A stretch of DNA of 64,000 nucleotides, taken from Micromonospora sp. HM5-17. GTDB lineage: Bacteria > Actinomycetota > Actinomycetes > Mycobacteriales > Micromonosporaceae. Made by a program: the position numbers and the translations under genes. Positions 29,889 to 38,664 of this stretch are shown here, in pieces. Every line of letters begins with the position of its first letter. The stretch's first letter is position 1. The DNA lies in contig NZ_RJWA01000010.1 of NCBI RefSeq assembly GCF_003762835.1, positions 62,001-126,000 on the forward strand, in the 5' to 3' direction. The notes under the pieces were generated by a model. That model searched no databases. It had not been told where the DNA came from and was given only the letters and a program-made list of their open reading frames with translations.

Positions 29889-32099
29889 CTACTCGCCGTG
29901 CACCTGCGCGGACAGCGCCGCGACGAGCGTGGACCGGTCCCGGCCGATGCTGGCGGCGATCCGCTCAGCCGCCGCCGCGGTGCTAGCCCGCTGCCGCTCA
30001 GCCGCGAACGACGCCGCGACGGCCCGGCGGATCGCCGCGTCCAGCGCCGCCGTCGACACGAATCCGGCCTCGCCGCGCCGGACCGCCGGCACCGACGGCC
30101 GCCAGCCCCGCCAGCCAGACGCGACCATCGCGTACGCCCGCCCACCCGAGGCCCGCCCCCTGACCACGGGGAACCCGCCGACGTTGACGCACAGCGCCGC
30201 GACGAGCTGCCGGGCGCCGCCGATCCACCGCCAGTCCCCGGACAGCGGCGACCGGCGCAGCAGCTGCACCTGCTCCTCCGTTGCCTCCGGCACCAGCGAC
30301 CCGGCCACCCAGGTGCCGTGCTCGTCCCGGCCAGCCCGCACCACCGCCACCTGCGTGCCCGTGTTGTCGTAGTGGGCGATGGCGCTCGCCGCGCTGGCCG
30401 ATAGATCGGCGTGCCCGGTGCCGGCGGTGATGTGCCCGACCGCGATCAGCGAGCCGTCCTCGCACATGATCTCCGGCCGGTGGAACCAGTCGAACCCGCC
30501 TTCCTCTGGAGGCAGCACGCACTGCCCCTGCGTCAAGAAGCTCAGGTGGCAGTCCCGGTCGGCGAGGTGGCCAAACACCCGCCCGTCCGCGGTGACCGTG
30601 ATCGGGGTCAGCTCGGACAGGCCCGGGTCGTCGAACCAGGCCCGGGGCGGGTACAGCGGCGCGAGCTGCTTCTTCCCGGCTGCCGTGCCGGCCGCCGTCA
30701 CCGCCGCTTCCTCTTTCTCCACCCCATCCGAGGGCTCGCCCGAGCCCGGTTCGTCGTCGACGAGCTCCAGCCGGGCCTCCGTGAACGCCTGCGTCCCGAC
30801 GAGGGTCACCGCCATCACCCGACCCTTGGTCACCGTGATGTACGGCTCCTCGCCCGACTCGACGAACGCCTCCCACTCCTCATCGGACATGTCCGCGATC
30901 GGGCGGCCCTTCTCGTCCGTGTACACGAACTCGAAGTCGTCGAGGTCGACGCTGGGGAACAGCACCCCGTTGCGCAGCAGCTCCAGCGCCTCCGCCAACT
31001 CCGGCACCGCGTCGATGAAGTCACCCGAGCCGACCAGCTTCGTCTTCTGCACCTCGCCGGCCGTGATCCGCCCGATCGTCACCGCGCCCTCATGCCCGGG
31101 TGCATCCTGCCGCGCCCACCGCAGCGGCAGCGGCATGTCCCGGAAGCTCCACTCGCCATCCGCCGCGAAGATGCGCCGGTCACCCGACTTCGCACCCAGC
31201 GGCGCCAGCACGCCCTTCCACGTCGCCATGGCTCCACCCTTCGCGGCTCCCGCCGCCGTCACCGTGATCTCCAACCCGCTGGACCGGTCACGCCGGGGCC
31301 AGGGGTGCTCAGGGACCGCAGGTAGCGGCTCGTCAGCCTCCACCTCGATCATCGTGCAGCGGCAGTTCACGACCTGGCCGGGCGGCGCCGCCGGGTCGCC
31401 GGGGAACCGCATCGGCACCCCACCGACCATGAACACGCCGTCCAGCGCGACCCGCTGCCCGTCCGCATCGCGGTGGTCGTCGCGGGTCCGCTCGTCGTGG
31501 GTCGCCACCCACACCTTGTCCAGTCGCTCGCCCAGCGCCTGCTCGGCGGTTAGCCACGCCGTCAACGTGCCCGCGTTGTACGCGCCGACCGTCTCCGTCC
31601 GGGCGATCGTCACCGCCCGGTCCGCCCAGGACCGCTCGCCCAGGATCTCCTCGATCGCGTCCCGGATCCGCGGGATGCTGGCACCCTCGGCGGTCAGCTC
31701 CGCCACCACGGCCGTGACCTGCTGCCAGGCGCTGTCGGGCACCCCGGTCAGCCGGTTCGGCAACGCCTGCAGGTACTCGTCCTTGAGCTGGGCGACGCGC
31801 AGCAGCTCCACGTCCCCGCCCGCATCGACCACCCCGGCGTCGAACGTGCGCGCGGCCTCGGGCACCAGGTGCACCGTCATGGCTTCCATCCACGCCTGCC
31901 CGGTACCGGCGAGGGCGGACGGGTCCGGCGGCGGCGCGGCCGCGGTGACCGGCGCCGGCAGCGTCACGGCCCGCGCGGCACGCAGCCACGCCCGCAGCGC
32001 CGCCCTGGCGGCCACCTCCATCCGCTTCTCGGCGGCCACCACCCGCGCCTCGTGGTCCAGGCGGAGCGGCAGCCACGGGTCGACGTCGGCCACCGTCAC
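29889..32099 (-). CDS. MuF-like minor capsid protein fused to a capsid-protease-like domain (736 aa)
   Basis: Residues about 150-245 are MuF-type (RAVTIARTETVGAYNAGT, KVWVATHDERTRDDHRDADGQ, PPGQVVNCRCTM), the part that enters the head with the DNA. After a Thr/Ala linker the second half (MATWKGVLAPLGAKSGDRRIFAADG, GAVTIGRITAGEVQ, FDWFHRPEIMCEDGSLIAVGHI) resembles the capsid maturation protease fused to MuF in other actinophages. The GTG at 32,099 overlaps the upstream stop (GTGA); the longer frame is unlikely. Confidence 0.8.
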   Translation of the reverse strand: MTVADVDPWLPLRLDHEARVVAAEKRMEVAARAALRAWLRAARAVTLPAPVTAAAPPPDPSALAGTGQAWMEAMTVHLVPEAARTFDAGVVDAGGDVELLRVAQLKDEYLQALPNRLTGVPDSAWQQVTAVVAELTAEGASIPRIRDAIEEILGERSWADRAVTIARTETVGAYNAGTLTAWLTAEQALGERLDKVWVATHDERTRDDHRDADGQRVALDGVFMVGGVPMRFPGDPAAPPGQVVNCRCTMIEVEADEPLPAVPEHPWPRRDRSSGLEITVTAAGAAKGGAMATWKGVLAPLGAKSGDRRIFAADGEWSFRDMPLPLRWARQDAPGHEGAVTIGRITAGEVQKTKLVGSGDFIDAVPELAEALELLRNGVLFPSVDLDDFEFVYTDEKGRPIADMSDEEWEAFVESGEEPYITVTKGRVMAVTLVGTQAFTEARLELVDDEPGSGEPSDGVEKEEAAVTAAGTAAGKKQLAPLYPPRAWFDDPGLSELTPITVTADGRVFGHLADRDCHLSFLTQGQCVLPPEEGGFDWFHRPEIMCEDGSLIAVGHITAGTGHADLSASAASAIAHYDNTGTQVAVVRAGRDEHGTWVAGSLVPEATEEQVQLLRRSPLSGDWRWIGGARQLVAALCVNVGGFPVVRGRASGGRAYAMVASGWRGWRPSVPAVRRGEAGFVSTAALDAAIRRAVAASFAAERQRASTAAAAERIAASIGRDRSTLVAALSAQVHGE

Positions 32100-32323
32100 C
32101 CCCCGTCGACAATCCGCCGGCGCCGCTCGACGTCGGCCGGGTCGCACACGTGCGCGAAGTCGGTCACGGGCGGCTGGTCGCCGTCCCACAGATCACCCGA
32201 CCAGCCGCAGGTGCGGCACTCGTGCCACCGCAGCCGGGTGCAGCCCTTGCCGCGCCCGGACCGCTGGCACGCCATCCCGGAAAGCGCCACCAGCTCCGGG
32301 GCGGGCGCGGTTGGGGCGGTCAT
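32096..32323 (-). CDS. Small zinc-finger-like protein between portal and MuF (75 aa)
   Basis: CQRSGRGKGCTRLRWHECRTCGWSGD and a final HVCDPADVERRRR supply a Cys4/His zinc motif. ATG at 32,323 in ATGA overlap with the portal gene; its stop overlaps the MuF start. Role unknown, perhaps assembly. Confidence 0.65.
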   Translation of the reverse strand: MTAPTAPAPELVALSGMACQRSGRGKGCTRLRWHECRTCGWSGDLWDGDQPPVTDFAHVCDPADVERRRRIVDGG

Positions 32324-34170
32324 GTCGGCACCCGCTCTCCGTACACCGTGGCCATCAGGTGTTCGCGCAGCTCGGCCGGGTCGTGCTTCGCCCCGGTCAC
32401 CAGCAGCCGGCCGACGTACCCGGTCAGGGCGGCGGTCAGCTTCTCCGCGTCGACCCCGAGCCGCGACGCGACGTGCGGCACCGTCGCGAACGCGCCCTGG
32501 AGCAGCCGGGGCACGGACACCGGCGTCGCCTGCTGCACGGTGTGCAGCTCCCACGGCGCCAGGTGGTCGTGCCGGTACCGCTGGCGGCCGACCGCCCGTT
32601 TCCCGGCCGTCTCCAACGCCCGCAGCACCAGCGCCTCGCACGCGGCGATGAACGCCTCACCCGGCTCGGCCGCCGAGGCGGCGATCGCGTTCCGCTCGGG
32701 CGGGCCGCGGTCCTCGGTGTCGCCGGCCGGCGGCTCGCTGACGGGCGGCTCCTCCTCGGCGGGTGGGGTGGCCGGCGGCGCCGGGGCGAGAGCAGCCGGG
32801 TCGACCGTGACAGCCACGCCGGCAACCTGTAGGAGCCGCTGCACGAGCAGCGGGCCGGCGGCCGGCACGGTACGCACGATCTCCAGCAACCGGCGCAGCT
32901 CCCGCTCCTCGTCGGTCGGCTTGTCCTCGTCACCGAATCCGGTCTCGCGGCGCAGCGCATCGCCGGACAGCTCCCCGGCCGCGTACAGGTCCTTCGCGTC
33001 GGCGCCCTTGTCCGGGGTCTGCGTCAGCTCGCTAGTGTCGTACCAGACCACCCACCGCTTCGGGTCGTCGACGACGCCCTCCAGCGCCGGCCACAGCATC
33101 TGCTGGGTCAGCGCCGAGCAGAACAGTTCCAGCTTCGACTCGACGTGGTACTTGATCGTCGCCTCGTCGGTCATCCAGGCGCCCCAGTGGTTCGCCTGGG
33201 TCATGCCGAGCAGCATCTCCGGCGGGGCGTCGAGGCCGAGCGCGAGCCGCCGGATCGCCCCGTCGAGCATCGACGGAACCGCCGCCGACAGCTCGGTGGC
33301 GAACGACAGCAGCCGGGCCTTCTCCAGGTGCTCGGCGGGGCCCTGCACGACGATCGGCACGAGGGCGGCCACCGAGTCGCGGTCCTTCACCGCGGTGGTC
33401 ATCGCCTCGGTCAGCGTGGCCAGGAACGACGACACCCCATCCTCGGAGTTCTCTTCCTGCTCGGCGGCCGTGAATGACAGTTCGTTGGGCAGCAGCAGAA
33501 TCCCGGCCCCGGCGAGCCGGGAGTCGATCTGCGACTGCACGTACTGGGTCAGCCGTTCGATCAGCCGCAGCACCCGCCGGTTCGCCTGCACCTGCGACCT
33601 CGGCAACGCATGCCGCCGCGGGCTCGGCACCCAGATCCGTACGATGACCGTCTCCTCCGGGACGAGCTCGCGCGGCCCGGCGCCCTGGTCGAGCACGTAC
33701 GTTCCGGACTTCTCCGTCAGCTCGTCGATCGACGCGATGAACCAGGTCTCCCGGTCGGTGGCGTTCCCGTTCTCGTCGCGCTCGAGTTCACCGATCAGGT
33801 AGCACTCGCCGGGCACGCCGAGCTGGATCCCGGCGTCGTGCAGCAGCTCGGCCTGCTTCGCCGGCCCGCCGAGCAGCGTGTCGTTGACGCCGGCCGGTGC
33901 CTCGTTCGGGGACTCGACGGGGCGGCCCTCGTCGTCGATCTGCGTGATGTACAGCCGGGTGCGGCCCATCGCCTTGGCCACTAGGTCGACGACGTAGGCC
34001 AGCTCGCCGCACTCCTCGTAGTGCCGCCAGGCTTCCTCCTGCCACTCCTGCTTAGTGACCTTCCGGATGGTGCCGCTGGACTCGTAGCGCATCTTCGCCG
34101 CGGAGGCGACCACGGCGGTCGCCTTACCCACCGCGCTGCTCGCGTTCGGCTTCGTGCCCCACCACGCCAT
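32320..34170 (-). CDS. Portal protein (616 aa)
   Basis: Ring protein at the DNA entry vertex. KWEEAWRHYEECGELAYVVDLVAKAMGRTRLYI-type N-terminus, RIWVPSPRRHALPRSQVQANRRVLRLIERLTQYVQSQIDSRL (helical stem), SMLDGAIRRLALGLDAPPEMLLGMTQANHWGAW (the classic portal motif) and a C-terminal crown rich in Pro/Glu. It lies in the expected place between terminase and MuF, although two plus-strand genes now separate it from the terminase. Confidence 0.92.
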   Translation of the reverse strand: MAWWGTKPNASSAVGKATAVVASAAKMRYESSGTIRKVTKQEWQEEAWRHYEECGELAYVVDLVAKAMGRTRLYITQIDDEGRPVESPNEAPAGVNDTLLGGPAKQAELLHDAGIQLGVPGECYLIGELERDENGNATDRETWFIASIDELTEKSGTYVLDQGAGPRELVPEETVIVRIWVPSPRRHALPRSQVQANRRVLRLIERLTQYVQSQIDSRLAGAGILLLPNELSFTAAEQEENSEDGVSSFLATLTEAMTTAVKDRDSVAALVPIVVQGPAEHLEKARLLSFATELSAAVPSMLDGAIRRLALGLDAPPEMLLGMTQANHWGAWMTDEATIKYHVESKLELFCSALTQQMLWPALEGVVDDPKRWVVWYDTSELTQTPDKGADAKDLYAAGELSGDALRRETGFGDEDKPTDEERELRRLLEIVRTVPAAGPLLVQRLLQVAGVAVTVDPAALAPAPPATPPAEEEPPVSEPPAGDTEDRGPPERNAIAASAAEPGEAFIAACEALVLRALETAGKRAVGRQRYRHDHLAPWELHTVQQATPVSVPRLLQGAFATVPHVASRLGVDAEKLTAALTGYVGRLLVTGAKHDPAELREHLMATVYGERVPT

Positions 34171-34173
34171 CGG

Positions 34174-34500
34174 CTACTCCTCCGGCTCGGCGCGCACGAG
34201 CAGGCCGGTCGCATGCGACAAGGCCAGGGCGACGGCGGGGACGTCGACCCACCAGTGCCCGGACCAGCGAGGCACGGCCGACAGCGCCCACCAGGCGGCG
34301 GCGGCCGGGAAGGCGACCCACACCGACAGGCACCAGCGGCAGAACAGCAGGTACGCGAACGAGCTGCCGTCGGGCAGCCGCCGCACCGCCGCCTCGCGGA
34401 CTCTGCGAGTGATCTCGTCGGCGGCGACCAGCCGGGTCAGCCGGGCGACCACGAATAGCACCACCACGATCTCGATCATCGCCGCCACAGGTATGAGCAT
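34174..34500 (-). CDS. Membrane protein of the DUF1360-like type (108 aa)
   Basis: Three membrane segments, with RLTRLVAADEITRRVREAAVRRL and FCRWCLSVWVAF, the Cys motif of DUF1360-like proteins seen in actinophages near the portal. ATG at 34,500 preferred; another at 34,479. The upstream region is the left edge of the restriction-modification insert, so the original start region may have been altered. Ends 3 bp before the portal start. Confidence 0.65.
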   Translation of the reverse strand: MLIPVAAMIEIVVVLFVVARLTRLVAADEITRRVREAAVRRLPDGSSFAYLLFCRWCLSVWVAFPAAAAWWALSAVPRWSGHWWVDVPAVALALSHATGLLVRAEPEE

Positions 34501-34619
34501 AAGCCGAGGCACTGCGGCCGGACATGCAACGGGCATCGGCCATGTGCTGAGGATCAACAGAGCACGAATGCGCAAGCCGGCTAGGGGATGGCGACTCAAA
34601 GCGGAACAGGCTGCCCAGT

Positions 34620-37163
34620 ATGCTCACCGGCGTGGTGACGGACCCTCAGCGAGATCTAGTGATCGATGGCCTTCTAGCAAGGACCGAAGCCCGACGTGGT
34701 GCGGCGATGGCACTGCTTAACCCCGTCGAGCAGCGGGACCTGGGCCAATTCTTCACCCCTCGCGTGGTGGCCGAGCGCATCGCCGCAGAGCCGAGCCTGC
34801 CAAAAAGTGGCGTGCTCAGGGTGCTGGATCCGGGTGCCGGGTCCGGATCGTTGTCGGCCGCGTTGGTTGCCCGGGTGCTGCGAGAGCGGCCCGCTCTAAC
34901 GGTAGGGGTCACTGCGGTTGAACTGGCATCGGGGCTGCATGACACGCTGCGTCAGACCTTGGAAGACTGCCAGGAGACTGCGCGCGCCCTTGGCGGCCAG
35001 TTCAATTACGAGCTCGTCGCGGCGGATTTCATTCCATGGGCCGCCGCCCGGGTCTCCGGCGTGCTCGACCTGGTAGGTGAGCAGCCACGGTTCGACCTGG
35101 TGATCCAGAACCCCCCGTACCGGAAGGTAGCTCGCAGTTCGGCGGTGCGCCGTCACCTTCAATCTGTCGGATTAGACGTTCCGAACCTCTACGCGGCATT
35201 CCTCGCGCTCGGCGTGCACCTTCTCACCGAGGGTGGCCAACTCGTAGCCATCACCCCTCGTAGTTTCGCTAATGGCACATACTTCCGGCAATTTCGCAAG
35301 CAGTTCTTTTCCTTACTGGGCGTCGACCGTATCAACGTTTTCCAGGAACGAGGCGCACTGTTCGCCGATCTATCGGTGCTGCAAGAAAACATCATCTTGA
35401 CAGGCACGCGGGCTCGCCGCTCAGAGAAAGTCACCATTGTCACCTCACGCGGCTACGCTGACCCAACCCACGAGCGGCTAGTCACCTACGAGGACATCAT
35501 CCGGCCAGATGATCCCGAATCGTTCCTCCATATCCCTACAGACGTCGAGGACGATCGAGCGGCCGATATCGTCGCCGAACTCCCTGCCACGCTGGCCGAT
35601 CTCGGTCTCAACGTGTCAACCGGACGGGTCGTCGACTTCCGCGTCAAGGATGCGCTGCGAGCCATGCCGACTGCTGACACAGTGCCGTTGATCTATCCTG
35701 GTCATTTACAGAACGGTCGGGTGAATTGGCCACTGCCTGCGTACCGCAAGCCAAACGCCATCGTCGCCGACGCATCGACCGCCAGCCTGTTGCTACCCGC
35801 TGGTTATTACGTCCTAGTGAAGCGGTTCTCGGCCAAGGAGGAAACCAGGCGCGTGGTCGCCTCCGTATATCGGCCCGCCGACGTCCCGGCAGATCGGGTC
35901 GCGTTCGAAAACCACCTCAACGTCTTCCATCGTGATGGCAACGGCTTGGACGAGCCACTTGCGGTCGGTCTGGCGATCTGGCTCAACTCCAACGTGCTGG
36001 ACACCCACTTCCGCCAGTTCAGCGGCCACACGCAGGTCAATGCAACCGATCTGAGAAACCTTCGCTACCCTGATGCCGCGCAGCTGCGCCGCCTCAGCGA
36101 GAACGTCCGACCAGGCGAGTGGCCAAGCCAAGATGAGATCGACGCGCTTGTGCTGCAGCACGTTCTTGGCGGGGCCGACACGACGGAACAGGGAGGCACG
36201 GTGCCGCAGGACCAGGTAGCAGAGTCAGTGCAGCAGGCCCGCCAGTTGCTCGGTCGGCTCAACTTCGACGCAGAGCGCAGCAACGAGCGGTCAGCGCTGG
36301 TGCTGCGCGCCCTGCTCAACCTACTGCCCGACCAGCCGTGGGAAGCCGCTCAGAACCCCATGTTGCGCACCGTCGAGATCATGGACTTCCTACGGCAGCA
36401 CTACGGCCGCGATTACAAGCCCAACACGCGGGAGACGATCCGCAGGCAGACGTTGCACCAGTTCGCCGCTGCCGGCCTGGTTCTACAAAACCCCGACCGG
36501 CCCGACCGACCTGTCAACTCTCCTCGCTGGTGCTATCAGATCACCGACCGAGCTGTCGCTCTAATTCGGACCTTTGGCACACCCCGGTTCGCCGACGAGC
36601 TTCGTGCGTACCTGGCCGATCTCCCAGGCCAGCTGGAAGCCTACGCGGCGGAGAGGACCATGCGACGCATCCCGGTAACCCTCCCCGGAGGGCAAGAGAT
36701 TACCCTCAGCCCGGGCGGCCAAAACGAACTCCTCGACGCCATAGTCAAAGACTTCTGTAGCTACTTCACTCCGGGCGGGATTGCCCTATACGTCGGTGAC
36801 GCCGATGAGAAGTGGGCATTCTTCGACAACGATGCGCTCAAAGCGCTCGGCGTCACAGTTGACAAGCACGGCAAGATGCCCGACCTCGTCGTGTACATGG
36901 AAGACAAGAACTGGCTCGTTCTTCTAGAGGCAGCGTCCAGCCACGGACCCGTCGACGCCAAACGCCATGCCGAGTTGCAGACTCTCTTCGCGGGCTCCAC
37001 GGCCGGACTGGTCTTCGTCTCCTGTTTTCCCAGTCGCAAGGAGATGCGGAGGTACCTGCAGGAAATCTCGTGGGAGACCGAAGTATGGTGCGCCGACAAC
37101 CCAACGCACATGATCCACTTCAACGGCGAGCGGTTCCTCGGCCCATACCTGGCCCAGCCGTAG
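34620..37163 (+). CDS. Single-chain restriction-modification enzyme: Eco57I-like methyltransferase fused to BsuBI/PstI-like endonuclease (847 aa)
   Basis: N-terminal half: GQFFTPRVVAERIA (about 42-55), SAM motif DPGAGSGSL (70-78), NPPY (164-167), then an Eco57I-type target-recognition region. C-terminal 150 residues are a BsuBI/PstI endonuclease (from about 699: GGQNELLDAIVKDF, LYVGDADEKW, KMPDLVVYMEDKNWLVLLEA, SHGPV, TEVWCADNPTHMIHFNG), with PD 754-755 and E near 770 as the PD-(D/E)xK site. These activities are normally two proteins. Codon use is less GC-rich than its neighbours and it is opposite to the late operon, so it is a cargo gene. ATG at 34,620; a GTG at 34,635 is possible. Confidence 0.88.
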   Translation: MLTGVVTDPQRDLVIDGLLARTEARRGAAMALLNPVEQRDLGQFFTPRVVAERIAAEPSLPKSGVLRVLDPGAGSGSLSAALVARVLRERPALTVGVTAVELASGLHDTLRQTLEDCQETARALGGQFNYELVAADFIPWAAARVSGVLDLVGEQPRFDLVIQNPPYRKVARSSAVRRHLQSVGLDVPNLYAAFLALGVHLLTEGGQLVAITPRSFANGTYFRQFRKQFFSLLGVDRINVFQERGALFADLSVLQENIILTGTRARRSEKVTIVTSRGYADPTHERLVTYEDIIRPDDPESFLHIPTDVEDDRAADIVAELPATLADLGLNVSTGRVVDFRVKDALRAMPTADTVPLIYPGHLQNGRVNWPLPAYRKPNAIVADASTASLLLPAGYYVLVKRFSAKEETRRVVASVYRPADVPADRVAFENHLNVFHRDGNGLDEPLAVGLAIWLNSNVLDTHFRQFSGHTQVNATDLRNLRYPDAAQLRRLSENVRPGEWPSQDEIDALVLQHVLGGADTTEQGGTVPQDQVAESVQQARQLLGRLNFDAERSNERSALVLRALLNLLPDQPWEAAQNPMLRTVEIMDFLRQHYGRDYKPNTRETIRRQTLHQFAAAGLVLQNPDRPDRPVNSPRWCYQITDRAVALIRTFGTPRFADELRAYLADLPGQLEAYAAERTMRRIPVTLPGGQEITLSPGGQNELLDAIVKDFCSYFTPGGIALYVGDADEKWAFFDNDALKALGVTVDKHGKMPDLVVYMEDKNWLVLLEAASSHGPVDAKRHAELQTLFAGSTAGLVFVSCFPSRKEMRRYLQEISWETEVWCADNPTHMIHFNGERFLGPYLAQP

Positions 37164-37227
37164 GCATTCGCCGAATCTCGGCCCGGGACGATGCTCGAAC
37201 ACATAACTACCAGCGTGTCTGGCGGCA

Positions 37228-37262
37228 AGGGGCGGGTCACGGCATCGCCGTGACCCGCCCCT
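37228..37262. terminator. Terminator of the restriction-modification gene
   Basis: A 16-bp perfect stem (AGGGGCGGGTCACGGC with GCCGTGACCCGCCCCT) around ATC, 65 bp after the stop. Its symmetry would also stop transcription arriving on the minus strand. Confidence 0.8.
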
Positions 37263-37266
37263 CTCG

Positions 37267-37287
37267 CTAGTCCGCCAGGCGGACTAG
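37267..37287. repeat. Stray copy of the 21-bp origin iteron
   Basis: CTAGTCCG-CCAGG-CGGACTAG is a perfect member of the iteron family in the initiator-like gene at 3.0-3.3 kb, 34 kb away. It overlaps the stop of the gene at 37,284 and sits at the edge of the restriction-modification insert. Confidence 0.7.
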
Positions 37288-37550
37288 CCGCCGCACTCAG
37301 TGCCGTCGCAGCCGGGCCGCCGGCAGCGCACCCGGTCCCACAACTCGTCCGCCAACCACGCCAACACCAGGCACGGCTGGGAGCCGTCTGGCAGCGGGCC
37401 GCACACGATGTACTCCAGGTCTGGCCGCCCGTACAGCGTCAACCCGGTGTCCGGCGGCACCGGGTGCCGCATCGCCGCGGTTACCTTCTCGACCGGTGCC
37501 CCGCAGCCGTCGCAGGTCACCGGCCGGCCGGACGGCGTCACCTCAACCAC
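37284..37550 (-). CDS. Small zinc-ribbon-like protein (88 aa)
   Basis: Two Cys pairs: VTCDGCGAPVEKV near residue 12 and VRCRRPGCDGTECGG at the end. Function unknown. It overlaps the resolvase-like gene by 8 bp. The last codons lie in the palindrome 37,267-37,287. Confidence 0.6.
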   Translation of the reverse strand: MVEVTPSGRPVTCDGCGAPVEKVTAAMRHPVPPDTGLTLYGRPDLEYIVCGPLPDGSQPCLVLAWLADELWDRVRCRRPGCDGTECGG

Positions 37551-38436
37551 GGCGCCGCTCCGCCGTTCCGCCGGCCGGCGAATCGGCCAGGGTCGCCGAC
37601 AGGAGCAGGCTCGTACCGGCCAGCTGCACCCCGGGGCCGACGATCGTGCCGCCGGCCTTGCGGACCTCGGTGATCCGCGCGAACACCTGCCGGCCGTGGC
37701 CGAGCCGCTCCACGGACGGCACCGCGATCACGTCGGCGCGGCCCTCAACGAGGTCGGCGACCGCAGCAGACCAGCCACCGGGACCGGTGTGCTCAGCGAC
37801 CACCGCGTACCCGGCCGTGTCACACCAGCGCCGCAGCGTCCGCGCCGCCTCCTCCACGGCGGCCCGGCCGCGCCCCGCCCGGCTGAACAGGACGGCGCGG
37901 CGCTGCACCCACCGCTGCCGGTCGACATCCCACCGGGCCTGCTCGTACAGCCGCGACAGGTCCGGCCCTGCCCCGGGCTCGTCGGGACCGCACCGCACCC
38001 AGCCGGCCGCCTGGTCCCACCGCACATACCAGCCGAACTCGCGGCACTCCGGGTGGCCCGGCCAGTCACCGGTCCACACCGCCTCGCCACAGTCGTGCGG
38101 CTCTGCACGGGCGAACTCCCGGCAACCGCGCCGCGCCAGGCCGGTCAGCAGGCACGGCGCGATGGCGCAGTCCTCGCGGTGGGCCTGGCCGACCCACCGG
38201 TCGCATTCGGGGCAGGCGGCGTGCAGCAGCCGCTCACCGCTGGTCATCGTGCGCTCCTTCATCATCTCGTCGAACACCACGGCAGCCGCCTCCCGCGCAT
38301 CGGGGGACATCTGCCGCCACCGCGCGGCCGCGGAGCCCGCGGGCACCGGGCCGTCCGCCTCAGCGGAGGCCCGCACCTGCTCGAACCAGGCGCGGGCCTC
38401 CTCGGCTGAGCGACGAGTCAGCCGGCTCTCGCTCAC
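37543..38436 (-). CDS. Protein with a degenerate resolvase-like domain (297 aa)
   Basis: Residues about 185-275 (RAVLFSRAGRGRAAVEEAARTLRRWCDTAGYAVVAEH, GGWSAAVADLVEGRADVIAVPSVERLGHGRQVFARITEVRKAGGTIVGPG) resemble the N-terminal resolvase fold of serine recombinases. Where resolvases have YxRVS the protein has FSRAG, so the catalytic serine appears missing, and the DRLGR motif is ERLGH. The N-terminal part has Cys/His pairs (CPECDRWVGQAHREDC). The GTG at 38,436 overlaps the previous stop (GTGA). Probably a structural or regulatory descendant, not a recombinase. Confidence 0.6.
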   Translation of the reverse strand: MSESRLTRRSAEEARAWFEQVRASAEADGPVPAGSAAARWRQMSPDAREAAAVVFDEMMKERTMTSGERLLHAACPECDRWVGQAHREDCAIAPCLLTGLARRGCREFARAEPHDCGEAVWTGDWPGHPECREFGWYVRWDQAAGWVRCGPDEPGAGPDLSRLYEQARWDVDRQRWVQRRAVLFSRAGRGRAAVEEAARTLRRWCDTAGYAVVAEHTGPGGWSAAVADLVEGRADVIAVPSVERLGHGRQVFARITEVRKAGGTIVGPGVQLAGTSLLLSATLADSPAGGTAERRRG

Positions 38437-38552
38437 TCGTCTCCCTGCTCCTGCTTGCCGGCGTCCGGGGCGGCGGGCAGCTCGGCGCGTACCGCAGCCT
38501 CGGCATCCGACAGGGTGTAGCCGGCCTCAACCAGCCGGTCCAGCCACGCCAC
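38433..38552 (-). CDS. Very small phage protein at the edge of the AlbA_2 insert (39 aa)
   Basis: Reads VAWLDRLVEAGYTLSDAEAAVR followed by a short polar tail, like a UBA-type two-helix peptide. GTG at 38,552; an in-frame ATG about 30 bp further upstream would add ten residues. Its promoter seems cut by the insert. Confidence 0.45.
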   Translation of the reverse strand: MAWLDRLVEAGYTLSDAEAAVRAELPAAPDAGKQEQGDE

Positions 38553-38564
38553 TGCGGCTTGCGC

Positions 38565-38581
38565 CGTACATAGACATCGCA
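38565..38581 (-). promoter_or_regulatory. Half of an operator-flanked promoter, disrupted
   Basis: CGTACATAGACATCGCA matches the proximal operators in 15 of 17 positions, but the -10 is damaged (GCGATG instead of TACAAT on the minus strand) and the expected distal operator at about 38,600 is absent. The upstream half appears replaced by the AlbA_2 insert. Confidence 0.5.
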
Positions 38582-38664
38582 TCATCCAAGATCATTTGCG
38601 CCAGTTGATTATGGAAGGTCAAAGACGTTGCGTCCCTGCGGGAGCCCGGTCCACGATCGACCGC

